Source: Collinsella aerofaciens
GTDB taxonomy: Bacteria; Actinomycetota; Coriobacteriia; Coriobacteriales; Coriobacteriaceae
DNA: 64,000 nucleotides
Assembly (NCBI RefSeq): GCF_020181355.1
Contig: NZ_CP084004.1
Span: 248,001-312,000, forward strand
Reading direction: 5' to 3'
Below, one piece after another: positions 17,501-25,102 of the stretch (positions are counted from its first letter, which is position 1; each line of letters opens with the position of its first letter). Both the position numbers and the translations under genes were made by a program. The notes below the pieces were generated by a model that worked only from the letters and a program-made list of their open reading frames with translations, did no database searches and had not been told where the DNA came from.

Positions 17501-18953
17501 CCTCAACGGCTATTCCGAGGTTTTTGGCAAAACCCTCGAGGAACGAGCCGCAGCCCGCAGAGCACGCCTCGTTGACGACGATATCGGTCAGCACGCCGTG
17601 GTTGAGCCAGATGGCCTTCATATCCTGTCCGCCGATGTCGAGCACGAAGGTCGCATCGGGAACGCATGCGCACGCGGCGCGGGCGTGCGCGACCGTCTCG
17701 ACCGTATGGTAGTCGGCGTGGAACGCGCGCGCGAAAAGCTCCTCGCCGTATCCCGTGGTGCCCACGGCATCGATCGCAAGCGTGACTCCCGCTGTCTCCC
17801 AGCGGTTCTTCAAGCTGACAAGACCCTGTTGGGCGACGTCGAGCGGTCTGCCGTTATTAGACGCGTAGAACGAATCGACAAGCTCACCCGCCTCATCGAC
17901 CAGGGCGAACTTGGTCGTCGTGCTCCCCGAATCGATACCGAGCGCCACACGCACCGTCTCTCCGGGCGCATACGCATCCGGACCCTTTGCCGGCGTCTCT
18001 TTGCCATGGCGTGCCGTAAAATCCGCCTGCTCGGCAGGTGTGGCAAAAAAGGGCTGGGCAAGACGTCCCTCCCCGCTTGCGGGCGCGACCGTCTCGAGCT
18101 TATCCAGCCGGACAAAAGCGTCGGGAAGGTCGATCGGTTGGGACGATGCGAACATGTCGGTCAGCGACAGGGCGGCACCGCGCGCGACCATGATCTGCGG
18201 ATCGCGCGGGACGATAACCTGATCGTCCGATAGATTCAGTTGCTCCCGGAACACGCGGACCAGTGTGGGGTTGTAGGCGAGCGTACCGCCCTCGAAGATT
18301 ACCGGCGGCTCGATGTCGATACCCTGGGCCAGACCGCCGATCGTTTGGCGGGCGACCGCGTGAAGCGCCGAAAGCGCCAGGTCGGTGGCAGGAATGCCCT
18401 CGTTGAGCAGCGGCTGGATATCGGTCTTTGCGTACACGCCGCAGCGGCCCGAGACCTCGTGGACGGTCGTTCCCCGGCTTGCGAGCTGCTCGAACTCGCC
18501 CGATTCGGTGCCGACCCCCATGAGCTTTGCCATCTCGTCGATAAATGCACCGGTACCGCCTGCGCACGAGCCGTTCATGCGCATGTCGGCAACCTCGATG
18601 TCTCCCTTATCGTTGGTGCGGAAGAAGATCATCTTGGCGTCTTGGCCGCCCAGCTCGATGGCGCAGCGCGTCTGCGGATAGAACCTGCTGATCGCGAGCG
18701 CGTTGGCGACCACCTCCTGAACGTACGAGGCGCCCAGCGCGGTCGCGATATCGCGCGCACCCGAGCCGGTCACCGCAACGCGCAGCGACTCATGGGGAAA
18801 GCGCTCGGCGAGCTCGCCGAGCATGGCGCGCACGCTCGCTGTCTGACACGCCCCGTGGCGGCGATATCCCCACCACGCCTCGGTCATATCCTCGTGCATC
18901 GCGTAAACTTTGGTCGTCGTCGACCCTACGTCCAGTCCTACTAGCAACGCCAT
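14514..18953 (-). CDS. Giant 2-hydroxyacyl-CoA dehydratase activase-like fusion protein
   Basis: 1479 residues. Two BadF/BadG/HgdC-type ASKHA ATPase domains are in tandem: GLDVGSTTTK at 6-15 and GIDSGSTTTK at 339-348. Each keeps cysteines that ligate the shared [4Fe-4S] cluster in HgdC-type activases (C130/C171; C464, C468, C503). After about residue 640 comes CRRCNNRC, then DUF2229/HgdB-like dehydratase-component regions to the C-terminus. Activases of this class use ATP to push an electron into a dehydratase; here activator and dehydratase-like parts are on one chain. Substrate unknown. Start has GGAG; operon with tetR. Confidence 0.85.
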   Translation of the reverse strand: MALLVGLDVGSTTTKVYAMHEDMTEAWWGYRRHGACQTASVRAMLGELAERFPHESLRVAVTGSGARDIATALGASYVQEVVANALAISRFYPQTRCAIELGGQDAKMIFFRTNDKGDIEVADMRMNGSCAGGTGAFIDEMAKLMGVGTESGEFEQLASRGTTVHEVSGRCGVYAKTDIQPLLNEGIPATDLALSALHAVARQTIGGLAQGIDIEPPVIFEGGTLAYNPTLVRVFREQLNLSDDQVIVPRDPQIMVARGAALSLTDMFASSQPIDLPDAFVRLDKLETVAPASGEGRLAQPFFATPAEQADFTARHGKETPAKGPDAYAPGETVRVALGIDSGSTTTKFALVDEAGELVDSFYASNNGRPLDVAQQGLVSLKNRWETAGVTLAIDAVGTTGYGEELFARAFHADYHTVETVAHARAACACVPDATFVLDIGGQDMKAIWLNHGVLTDIVVNEACSAGCGSFLEGFAKNLGIAVEDIATEAFSSKAPAVLGSRCTVFMNSSVVSEQRRGKGPGDIMAGLCRSIIENVFTKVIRVSNLNRLGDKVVVQGGTFRNDAVLRAFEQYLGKPVTRAPHPGLMGAIGIALLAREECRKGDAGTSFIGLDAVERFEHREFGGVTCRRCNNRCQRAVVAFGDGSLYVTGNRCPRGGAISWDELVREVPAAEELRPQGACEAQAPGTGRDRTAAAPNLFVDREKLLFESYPTVLVCGGRDVTIGIPRVLEFWDTMPFWSTFFSTLGFKVRVSGRSTKAMYERGLAHVTSDTVCFPAKLVHGHIRNLVDAGVDRIFMPIITTVPTENTASTSEWMCAVVKGYPYVMRNSDNPEERFGVPFDTPLFHWYDEGDRNRQLKAWCKETFDIDADLVAKATEQADRAQETFENQLQLRGRQVLENVREDGGYAVVIASRPYHNDPLVNHGLPKLFSERGIPVLTPDAVPGVCNVDLSNSRIDIVNNYHARMLSCAVIVASTPELELVQMGSFGCGHDAYLTDEIARMMGEMGSKVPMMIKLDESDVAGPMGIRVRSFIESVNRRRAEERAEGARVHAVHPLDDPYKVKYTKRDRHDKIALVPNTSHAFCRLMTAAMRNQGVRAEALDIGREDAIRLGKRYVHNDICFPAQIVIGEALAALKSGKYDPHDVAVVTGKYIGDCRLTHYMPLLRRALDDAGYDYVPVLTNDDVDAHNAHPGFKLGLGPSIQIAYGLPMIDALEAMLRRIRPYELEKGAADAAFDRALDEVIEGMERSGLRGQATGFKRALAIMDAVPYDRSNPHPTVLIVGEYLLNFHLGANHEIERYLEDNGLEVIEARMTDVIRKTYFYKHAQSREFHVDLSLPEKAWYATADNLFELAHDRCDRLGAASPLYEPPTRMPELVRASDKILHHTFDAGEGVLIPAEILEHAKRGCRNFVILQPFGCLPNHVVGRGLIHALKEQYPTAQFLPLDYDPDVSFANVENRLQMLIMNAKAQGCGEAHGETA

Positions 18954-19002
18954 AATGCTCCGTCTCTCGCATTTTTCCCGCTAGAGATATACCACTCTAC
19001 GT

Positions 19003-19023
19003 AATACAACAGACTGTTGTATT
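19003..19023. promoter_or_regulatory. Palindromic operator for the TetR regulator
   Basis: Perfect 10-bp arms AATACAACAG and CTGTTGTATT around a central A, 50 bp upstream of the activase-tetR operon. Size and symmetry fit a TetR dimer site. Binding by this particular regulator is inferred. Confidence 0.75.
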
Positions 19024-19035
19024 TAAACTCCGTAT

Positions 19036-19064
19036 AAAAAGCGGCTGCCGAAACGCTTCAGCAG
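19036..19064 (-). terminator. Terminator after the DUF2798 gene
   Basis: GCGGCTGC / GCAGCCGC stem with a 12-nt loop and TTTTTAT on the minus strand. The stretch 19073-19234 between it and the stop codon of the DUF2798 gene holds no gene or structure I recognise. Confidence 0.8.
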
Positions 19065-19234
19065 CCGCCGAATGCACCAACAGATTGTTCTGCGCGCTAG
19101 CACGTCGGGCAACGGAGCAGCACGGGCCCTCCGGTCATGCGCACCGCTCACGCCCGCGATGTCGCCGAGAGAGCTATCCACGCTTTGGGCTCCAACCAAG
19201 CAAGTCGCCCGCGCTCAGCAGATCCCTAAGCGAG

Positions 19235-19783
19235 CTACTCGCACTCAGGAGCCATAGCCTGCTCCAAGAGCTCGGCATGCTCCTCCTCGAAAACCGTCCC
19301 CACAGGGAAGGCGCGACGGAAGACGAAGCGGGAAATCGGACCGGCTACCAAAAGGTTCCACGGCAGCGCCATCACAAAATTATGCGGGATGTTGATCATC
19401 CAGATCGCGGGCACGGAATACAGGTTCGCAAGGATGCCGCCGGGCATGTGCGTCAGACCCTCACAGGCACCGTACAGCGACATGATGATGACCATGGGAA
19501 CGACCATGCAGGAGCTGACGGCGAGCGTCATGGCAAGCGGCGAACTCTTGCCCGGCGTGACCAAGTACTTAAAGGCGAAACCCTTGGCGAGCGGGCTGGC
19601 GACGAACCAGTCGCAGCACATGGCAAAAATGTAGGCAACGGGGAAGCCGAGCCACGCAGTGGCAACGACCTCGCCGTTGATGGCCCCGTGCTGCAGGGCA
19701 ACGTTGTAGATGCTCATCCAGAGCACCATGCAAAAGCACATGATAAAGGTGAACAGCAGGCTCTCTCGTTTGTTGATAGGCAT
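19235..19783 (-). CDS. DUF2798 family membrane protein
   Basis: 182 residues from MPINKRESL with AGAGGA upstream; a 20-residue longer frame lacks support. Four hydrophobic segments are visible (SLLFTFIMCFCMVLWMSIYN, AWLGFPVAYIFAMCCDWFV, MTLAVSSCMVVPMVIIMSLY and the MINIPHNFVMALPWNLLVAG region), the repeated two-helix pattern of DUF2798 proteins. Function unknown. It is monocistronic, with a hairpin/U-tract structure (19829-19878) only 45 nt before the start. Confidence 0.8.
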   Translation of the reverse strand: MPINKRESLLFTFIMCFCMVLWMSIYNVALQHGAINGEVVATAWLGFPVAYIFAMCCDWFVASPLAKGFAFKYLVTPGKSSPLAMTLAVSSCMVVPMVIIMSLYGACEGLTHMPGGILANLYSVPAIWMINIPHNFVMALPWNLLVAGPISRFVFRRAFPVGTVFEEEHAELLEQAMAPECE

Positions 19784-19828
19784 AAAGGGCAGATTCCTCT
19801 CTGTGTTGTACCGCGGCGCCACGCAACA

Positions 19829-19878
19829 AAAACGGGCGGGCAAGATGGAGCTGTTGGGACTTCATCTCGCCCGCCCGT
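19829..19878 (-). terminator. Terminator-like hairpin in the DUF2798 leader
   Basis: ACGGGCGGGC / GCCCGCCCGT, extended by further pairs (AGATG / CATCT), followed on the minus strand by TTTTTGTTG. It ends about 45 nt before the start codon, leaving little room for a promoter downstream, so it may act as an attenuator. Alternatively it ends read-through from thrE. Confidence 0.7.
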
Positions 19879-19991
19879 GTTACGCGCGTCTGCGACTACT
19901 TATGTGGTGGAACTACCCTAACACGAACGGCGCGCGCTTCGTAAGCGTTGAGTTTGTGGAGATGCAGGGCACCAAAACCCCCGACCCCATA

Positions 19992-20058
19992 AGTTGCGGT
20001 GGAATACGGACTGTTTTGACCCTTTAAGCAACAATTCAGTCCCTATTTCACCGCAACT
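19992..20058. repeat. Palindromic repeat, AGTTGCGGTG type, copy 1
   Basis: Arms of 22 bp (20 matching) starting AGTTGCGGTG and closing CACCGCAACT, with a 23-nt loop. GGGACTG lies in one arm. A second copy with the same arms is at 51702-51768. It follows the repeat at 20062-20094 downstream of thrE. Confidence 0.85.
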
Positions 20059-20061
20059 CAT

Positions 20062-20094
20062 TTGGTGCAAAGTAACCTGTCCCCCTTGTACCAA
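20062..20094 (-). repeat. GGGACAGG-core palindrome at the thrE stop codon, TTGGTGCAA type
   Basis: Arms TTGGTRCAA / TTGCACCAA around GGGGGACAGGTTAC (minus-strand reading). It begins at the base after the thrE TAA. A related copy is at 60473-60510. Confidence 0.85.
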
Positions 20095-21663
20095 TTAGCT
20101 GGTGTGGCGCCAGCGAGGGTCGGTGAGCGTACGCGCCACACCCAGTCCAACGGGCAGAAACGCTACGATGAGCACTGCGCGCACAAACCAGCCGAGCATA
20201 TTGACCGTGTCGAAGGTGCACATGTAATACATCGAGCGATACAGATACAAGCCCGGCACCATAATGACAATCGAAGGCACCGTGAGGGCGATGCGCGGGT
20301 AGGTGAGCTTGACTTCAGCCAAGCTTGCGAGCAGCCCCGATACCAGCGCGCCGATAAACGCTGCTGCCTCGGGAGGCATTCCCGTGCTGAGGCCCAGGAA
20401 GGGAATCATCGTCGGCGCATCGACAAGGGTCAGACGCAGGGTATTGGACACGGCGCCGATCAACCCAGCTGCCGCGGCCATCTTTACCGGGCTGTTGAAC
20501 ATCACCGAGAAGCCGAATACGCCAACGAAGCTCATCACCACGCGCAGGAGCGTAAGGGCAAGCGGCGAAAGGCCCAGTGGGGCAAAGTCGTCCGGCGCCA
20601 GGCCAACACACTCGGCAACCATCCAACCTACGAGGGTCGCCATCACAATAATCGATACGGCATATGAAAGGCGCTCGATACCGCTTCGCATGTCGAGCTT
20701 AGCGATGTCGAGGCCTGCCGTAATGAGTGGAAAGCCGGGAATCACAAAGAGCATGGCGCCGATATAGCCTTCTTGGTGCGACATTGCCCCCGGTATGACC
20801 TGGCCAAGGCCGAGCAATGCCAGCAGATACGAAACGCAAGCGAGCGCAACGCCGGTCGTCAGCGCGCTGAACTGACCAAGGCCTTGCTTGAGAATATGGG
20901 AGCGGGCAAAGTTGCCGACACCCGCGCCCACGAACGCGCAGGCCATCTCGATAGGGCCGCCGCCGAGCAAAAAGACGAAGGCGCCGCAAGCACAGGCTGC
21001 CGCAAGGCCCTGTTGCCAGGGAGAGTAATCAGGCTTTGAGCTCTCAACGGTCCTGAGCATCTCGTGATACTCGTGTACCGTGAAGCGACGACCATAGGTC
21101 TCGATTTCCTTGAGGAAACTCTCCATCATCCAAATGCGATGGGTATTGACTCCCGTTGTGGGCAGGCTGACAACCTCGTTAAAGCAGTGGCCATCTTCGA
21201 TGCAAGTGCACTCAAACGACAGAAGACTCAGGTCGACGTGAATCGTGACGCCGAGTACGGCAGCAACACGATTCATGGTATCGCGCACGCGCCAGGCACC
21301 TGTTCCGCTTGCCAGCATAAGCATGCCGGTGCGGCAGATGATGGATGACTTATCGGTGAGTGGCGCATCGACGGCAAGCTCATCGCCTGCCGTCACGATC
21401 TGGTGCCAGTCAGTTTTCATATGGAGCGCGCCGGCACGAACGCCGTGGTGCATGGGGGCTCTCGAAAGCAGCGAGTCAAGGCGCGAAGGCTGTGGGGGCT
21501 CCGCTGATCCGACCTCGTCCTCGTCGGGCTCTTCATCAATAAGGTCGAAAGTATCGAGCGCCGCCGGCTCGCGACGGTCGATCAATTCCTCGTCCTCATC
21601 ATCAAAGTAGTTGAACTGATCGAGCATGTCCTCTTCGATTGCACGCTCGCTCGCGTCGTCCAT
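20095..21663 (-). CDS. Threonine/serine exporter family protein (ThrE-like)
   Basis: 522 residues. The start is ATG with GGAAGGGAGC upstream. The first 100 or so residues are acidic and soluble. Then comes the ThrE N-terminal domain (DUF1212: SGTGAWRVRDTMNRVA, GVNTHRIWM) and about ten membrane helices ending in the DUF3815-type second domain. The Corynebacterium ThrE exports threonine and serine by the proton-motive force. Both halves are fused here, as in that protein. Two palindromic repeats follow the stop codon directly. Confidence 0.85.
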   Translation of the reverse strand: MDDASERAIEEDMLDQFNYFDDEDEELIDRREPAALDTFDLIDEEPDEDEVGSAEPPQPSRLDSLLSRAPMHHGVRAGALHMKTDWHQIVTAGDELAVDAPLTDKSSIICRTGMLMLASGTGAWRVRDTMNRVAAVLGVTIHVDLSLLSFECTCIEDGHCFNEVVSLPTTGVNTHRIWMMESFLKEIETYGRRFTVHEYHEMLRTVESSKPDYSPWQQGLAAACACGAFVFLLGGGPIEMACAFVGAGVGNFARSHILKQGLGQFSALTTGVALACVSYLLALLGLGQVIPGAMSHQEGYIGAMLFVIPGFPLITAGLDIAKLDMRSGIERLSYAVSIIVMATLVGWMVAECVGLAPDDFAPLGLSPLALTLLRVVMSFVGVFGFSVMFNSPVKMAAAAGLIGAVSNTLRLTLVDAPTMIPFLGLSTGMPPEAAAFIGALVSGLLASLAEVKLTYPRIALTVPSIVIMVPGLYLYRSMYYMCTFDTVNMLGWFVRAVLIVAFLPVGLGVARTLTDPRWRHTS

Positions 21664-21769
21664 CCCGGTGCTCCCTTCCTGTCGACTAACCCCCATCCTA
21701 GGCAGCAACGGCTAAAGGAAACATAAAAGAGACGACTGTCATGCGAGCCATGTGCGCAATATCCGTTGG

Positions 21770-21800
21770 GTAGTCGTTTAAGAACGTCCCCAATGACTAC
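21770..21800. repeat. Small GTAGTC palindrome with GGGGAC core
   Basis: GTAGTC / GACTAC arms around CGTTTAAGAACGTCCCCAAT; read on the minus strand it contains ATTGGGGACGTTC. It lies between thrE and lysS and resembles the GGGACAGG palindromes in layout. Confidence 0.6.
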
Positions 21801-21825
21801 ATCGATGTATTGGCAACGTCAGCGA

Positions 21826-21924
21826 GCGGGCCGCATTTGAGACAAGGTGACGTGAAACGAAAGGGCGCTGACCTTCTGGTCGCGCCCTTGAAGTTGAACG
21901 TCAGATTGTCCAAATGCGGCCCGC
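21826..21924. repeat. Nested 99-nt hairpin element (lysS 3' region)
   Basis: Outer arms of about 26 bp (21826-21852 and 21899-21924; one bulge and two mismatches) enclose an inner stem AAGGGCGC / GCGCCCTT topped by GACC-TTCT-GGTC. The junctions read GACGTGAAA and GTTGAACGTC, matching the CCGTGAAA / TTTGAACGG junctions of the element at 2514-2615, although stems differ. The rest of the 21664-21967 spacer has no gene. Confidence 0.8.
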
Positions 21925-21937
21925 GCAGCGTCGAGCC

Positions 21938-21964
21938 GTTACGCGGTTCGTAGAACCGCGTAAC
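21938..21964. repeat. GTTACGCGGTT palindrome at the lysS stop
   Basis: Perfect 12-bp arms GTTACGCGGTTC / GAACCGCGTAAC with a 3-nt loop, 3 bp after the lysS stop on the minus strand. No U tract. A near-identical palindrome follows dtd at 27989-28016. Confidence 0.85.
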
Positions 21965-21967
21965 TAG

Positions 21968-23932
21968 TTAGTACATCTTTGCGCCGGCGGGGATGGAGGC
22001 GTCGAGCTGGATCAGGTTGAGGCGCTCCTCGCCCTCCTCCTCGTGGACAGCGCTGATCAGCATGCCGCAGCTGGGAATACCCATCATCTTGCGCGGAGGC
22101 AGGTTGGTGATGGCGAGCAAGGTCTTGCCGACCAGGTCCTCGGGCTCGTAATAAGCGTGAATACCGGAGAGGATGGTGCGGTCGGTACCGGTACCGTCGT
22201 CGAGCGTAAAGTTCAGCAGCTTCTTGGACTTCTTGACGGCCTCGCATGCCTTGACCTTCACAGCGCGGAAATCGCTCTTGGAGAAGGTATCGAAGTCGAC
22301 GAACTCCTCGAACAGCGGCTCAACGGCGATCTTGGAGTAATCGAGCGTGGGCTTAAGCGACTCAACGAACGGGCTCGCGGCGTTGCCGGCCTCGGCAGCC
22401 TTGGCGGCAGCGGCACCGGACTGGAAACCCTTCTCGGGCTTCATGTGCGGGAACAGCAGCACGTCGCGGATGGAAGCCTGGTTGGTGAGCAGCATGACCA
22501 CGCGGTCGATGCCGATGCCAATGCCGCCCGCGGGAGGCATACCGTACTCGAGGGCGCGCACGTAGTCCTCGTCATACTCCATGGCCTCATCGTCGCCGCC
22601 GGCCTTCTCGGCCATCTGGGCGGCAAAGCGCTCGGCCTGGTCGACCGGGTCGTTGAGCTCAGAGAATGCGTTGGCGTACTCGTGGCCGGCGATGACCAGC
22701 TCAAAGCGGTGGGTCAAACGCGGGTCGTCCTCAAAACGCTTGGCAAGCGGGCTGACCTCGATGGGGTAATCGCACACGAACGTGGGGTTGACGATGGTGT
22801 CCTCGCCCAGCTCATCGTAAATCTCGGCGATAATCTTGCCGGCGGTCCACTCGGGCTTAATCTCCAGGCCCTTCTCGCGCGCGGCGGCAGCAAGCTCCTC
22901 GACCGGCGTGTCAATGGTGACCTGCTTGCCGAGCACGTCGGAGACGATGTCGGTCATGGGACGGCTGGCCCACTCACCAGAAAGGTCGATGGTCTGGCCC
23001 TGGTACTCGATGACCTCGGGGTTGCCGATGGCTTTGTTAGCCGCCTTAATGACACCCTGGGCGAGCGCCTTCATGCCCTCGAGGTCGGAGAAGGCACGGT
23101 AGGCCTCCATCGTGGTGAACTCGGGGTTGTGGGTAAGGTCCATGCCCTCGTTACGGAAGATGCGGCCGATCTCGAACACGCGCTCAAAACCACCGACGAT
23201 GCAGCGCTTGAGGTGCAGCTCGGTGGCAATACGCAGGTAGCACTCCTGATCGAGCGCATTGAAGTGCGTGATGAACGGCTTAGCAGTAGCGCCGCCCTGG
23301 ATGGTCTGCAAGATGGGGGTCTCGACCTCCATGTAGCCGTCGGACTCCATAAAGCGACGGAAGGTGGAGAGAATCTGCGAACGCTTACGGAAGGTCTCGC
23401 GAACGTCGTCGTTGGCGATCAGGTCGACATAGCGCTGGCGATAGCGGGTCTCCTTGTCGGAAAGACCGTGGAACTTCTCGGGCAGCGGACGAACGGCCTT
23501 GGCAAGCAGGGTCGCGCTCTTAGGGGCAACGGAAAGCTGGCCGCGCTGGGTGCGCACGACCACGCCGGTCACGCCCAGGATGTCGCCCAGGTCGAGAGCC
23601 TCGAGCGTATTCCAGGCAGCCTCGTCCATGTCGTTGATGCGGCAGAACAGCTGAATCTCGGCAGTCGCATCGCGCACGACGATGAACATGATCTTGCCCT
23701 GACCGCGCTTGGCGACCACACGGCCGGCGATCTTCACGACGTCCTCGGTGTCCTCGCCATCGGCAAGCTCGGCGTACTTAGCCTCGATATCGGCGACGTA
23801 GTCCTCAAGCTCAGAGTGCTCGGGATAGGGGTTCTGGCCCGCCTCGAACAGGGCGGCGCGCTTGGCCAGGCGGGTGGCGCGCTCGTCGTTGAGCGTCGAT
23901 GCCTGTTCGGCGGCGTTCTGGTTCTCTGCCAT
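21968..23932 (-). CDS. lysS: Lysyl-tRNA synthetase with C-terminal tRNA-binding domain
   Basis: 654 residues; ordinary class II LysRS has about 500. Residues 1-500 hold the anticodon-binding OB domain and catalytic core with FRNEGMDLTHNPEFTTMEAY (motif 2) and GMPPAGGIGIGIDRVVM (motif 3). After a short linker, about residues 545-654 form an extra OB fold of the MetRS-C/Trbp111 type (FSKSDFRAVKVKACE, DRTILSGI, LPPRKMMGIPSCGMLIS). That module usually helps methionyl- or phenylalanyl-tRNA synthetases hold tRNA. It starts 22 nt after the greA terminator hairpin, so expression may depend on read-through. Confidence 0.95.
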   Translation of the reverse strand: MAENQNAAEQASTLNDERATRLAKRAALFEAGQNPYPEHSELEDYVADIEAKYAELADGEDTEDVVKIAGRVVAKRGQGKIMFIVVRDATAEIQLFCRINDMDEAAWNTLEALDLGDILGVTGVVVRTQRGQLSVAPKSATLLAKAVRPLPEKFHGLSDKETRYRQRYVDLIANDDVRETFRKRSQILSTFRRFMESDGYMEVETPILQTIQGGATAKPFITHFNALDQECYLRIATELHLKRCIVGGFERVFEIGRIFRNEGMDLTHNPEFTTMEAYRAFSDLEGMKALAQGVIKAANKAIGNPEVIEYQGQTIDLSGEWASRPMTDIVSDVLGKQVTIDTPVEELAAAAREKGLEIKPEWTAGKIIAEIYDELGEDTIVNPTFVCDYPIEVSPLAKRFEDDPRLTHRFELVIAGHEYANAFSELNDPVDQAERFAAQMAEKAGGDDEAMEYDEDYVRALEYGMPPAGGIGIGIDRVVMLLTNQASIRDVLLFPHMKPEKGFQSGAAAAKAAEAGNAASPFVESLKPTLDYSKIAVEPLFEEFVDFDTFSKSDFRAVKVKACEAVKKSKKLLNFTLDDGTGTDRTILSGIHAYYEPEDLVGKTLLAITNLPPRKMMGIPSCGMLISAVHEEEGEERLNLIQLDASIPAGAKMY

Positions 23933-23954
23933 AAGTTAGCTCCTCAAACTAAAA

Positions 23955-23983
23955 CGCTCCCCAGGATTCGGTCCCAGGGAGCG
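23955..23983 (-). terminator. greA terminator / lysS leader hairpin
   Basis: CGCTCCC / GGGAGCG with a 15-nt loop, followed on the minus strand by TTTTAGTTTG and then directly by the lysS ribosome site (GAGGAGCT). A possible promoter (TAGACC, 17 nt, TATGTT) just upstream would place the hairpin inside the lysS 5' UTR. Confidence 0.8.
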
Positions 23984-24011
23984 AAAACATACCTTTACGC
24001 GGGACCGTGGT

Positions 24012-24482
24012 CTAGCGTGCGATCTTGGCGATGGTGTAGACGCGAGTCTTGCCGGAAGGCGTAACGACCTCGACGGAGTCGCCCTCGCCGTGACCGATGA
24101 TGGCGTGACCGACCGGAGACTCGTTGGAAATCTTGTGCTCGAGCGAGTTGGTCTCGGTGGTACCGACGAGCGTGACTTCCATGACCTCACCGTTGGGATC
24201 AATCAGAGAAACGGTGGAACCGATGGAGACGGTCAGATCGCCCGTGGTGGCAGCAACCTGAGCGTTGGCGAGGATGGCCTGGATCTCGGCAATACGAGCG
24301 GCGTTCTGGGCCTGCTTGTCCTTAGCGGCATCGTACTCGGAGTTCTCCGAAAGGTCGCCGAACGCGCGGGCTTCCTTGATGTCCTCGACGATCTCCTTGG
24401 CGTAATCGCCCTCACGCCAAGCGAGCTCCTCGACGAGCTTCTGGCGGCCCTCAGCGGTCAGTACGATCTGGCTTGCGTCCAT
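24012..24482 (-). CDS. greA: Transcript cleavage factor GreA
   Basis: 156 residues from MDASQIVLT, with GGGGAGA upstream. N-terminal coiled coil carries the acidic tip (FGDLSENSEYDAAKD, including the conserved D and E that reach the polymerase active site). The C-terminal FKBP-like domain ends in VYTIAKI. GreA rescues backtracked RNA polymerase. It is located between tatA and lysS; greA-lysS adjacency is common in Gram-positives. Confidence 0.96.
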   Translation of the reverse strand: MDASQIVLTAEGRQKLVEELAWREGDYAKEIVEDIKEARAFGDLSENSEYDAAKDKQAQNAARIAEIQAILANAQVAATTGDLTVSIGSTVSLIDPNGEVMEVTLVGTTETNSLEHKISNESPVGHAIIGHGEGDSVEVVTPSGKTRVYTIAKIAR

Positions 24483-24535
24483 ACGGATATCTCCCCAACT
24501 CTGATCAAACAATCAACTGTCAACAAAACGAAAAA

Positions 24536-24563
24536 GACCGGCTAGCCTGCGGGCAAGCCGGTC
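24536..24563 (-). terminator. tatA terminator
   Basis: Perfect 7-bp stem GACCGGC / GCCGGTC with inner pairs and TTTTTCGTTTT on the minus strand, 25 bp after tatA. Confidence 0.88.
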
Positions 24564-24588
24564 AGGTGCTCACCCCAAAGGGATGGGA

Positions 24589-24864
24589 CTACTCTGCGTC
24601 CGCGTCGCTGTCCTCTGCCTGCTTCTTCTTGGCAGCAGCGAGCTTAGCCTCGAGCTCAGCGATCTCCTTGTCCTCCTCGGACTGCTCGACCACGACCTCC
24701 TCGGCCTGCTTGGTCTCGGCCTTATCGTCGCCCTCCATACCCTCGCGGATATTCTTGACGGTAGAGCCGAGGGACTTGCCGAGCTTCGGCAGGTTCTTGG
24801 GCCCGAAGATAATCAGGACAACGACGAGAATAATGATGAGCTCAGGAGCCCTCAGTCCAAACAT
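24589..24864 (-). CDS. tatA: Sec-independent translocase subunit TatA/E
   Basis: 91 residues from MFGLRAPEL, with GGAGG upstream. One N-terminal membrane helix ([14 protein letters not shown]), then the conserved [14 protein letters not shown] amphipathic helix, then an acidic, glutamate-rich tail. It forms the pore of the twin-arginine pathway. No tatC or tatB is in this window. The tail is longer and more acidic than in short TatA proteins, but the core is typical. Confidence 0.93.
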   Translation of the reverse strand: MFGLRAPELIIILVVVLIIFGPKNLPKLGKSLGSTVKNIREGMEGDDKAETKQAEEVVVEQSEEDKEIAELEAKLAAAKKKQAEDSDADAE

Positions 24865-24943
24865 GTAGACCTCCACAATACAGCGAGACAAGCTCGAATG
24901 AGTATACCGCGGCTATCGCGGTATCACAACAATAGCTAAAAAA

Positions 24944-24966
24944 AGGGACCGCAAGAAGCGGTCCCT
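24944..24966 (-). terminator. tRNA-Pro terminator
   Basis: Perfect 9-bp stem AGGGACCGC / GCGGTCCCT with a 5-nt loop and seven T residues on the minus strand. Confidence 0.9.
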
Positions 24967-24976
24967 CCTCATGCTC

Positions 24977-25053
24977 TGGTCGGGTTGACTGGATTTGAAC
25001 CAGCGACCCCTGCGTCCCGAACGCAGTGCTCTACCAAACTGAGCCACAACCCG
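24977..25053 (-). tRNA. tRNA-Pro (CGG)
   Basis: 77 nt including an encoded CCA. Acceptor CGGGTTG / CAACCCG, D arm GCTC-loop-GAGC, anticodon stem CTGCG / CGCAG with loop TTCGGGA (anticodon CGG), T arm with GGTTCAAATCC. Followed by a strong terminator. Confidence 0.97.
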
Positions 25054-25102
25054 TTAGCTCGACTATAGTAACAAAGATTTCCGTCGTGTGCTAGAGAAAT
25101 TT

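Noticed and set aside
22043-24064. 673-residue plus-strand frame over lysS and greA
   Set aside because: Spans two real minus-strand genes and the terminator between them; no domains.
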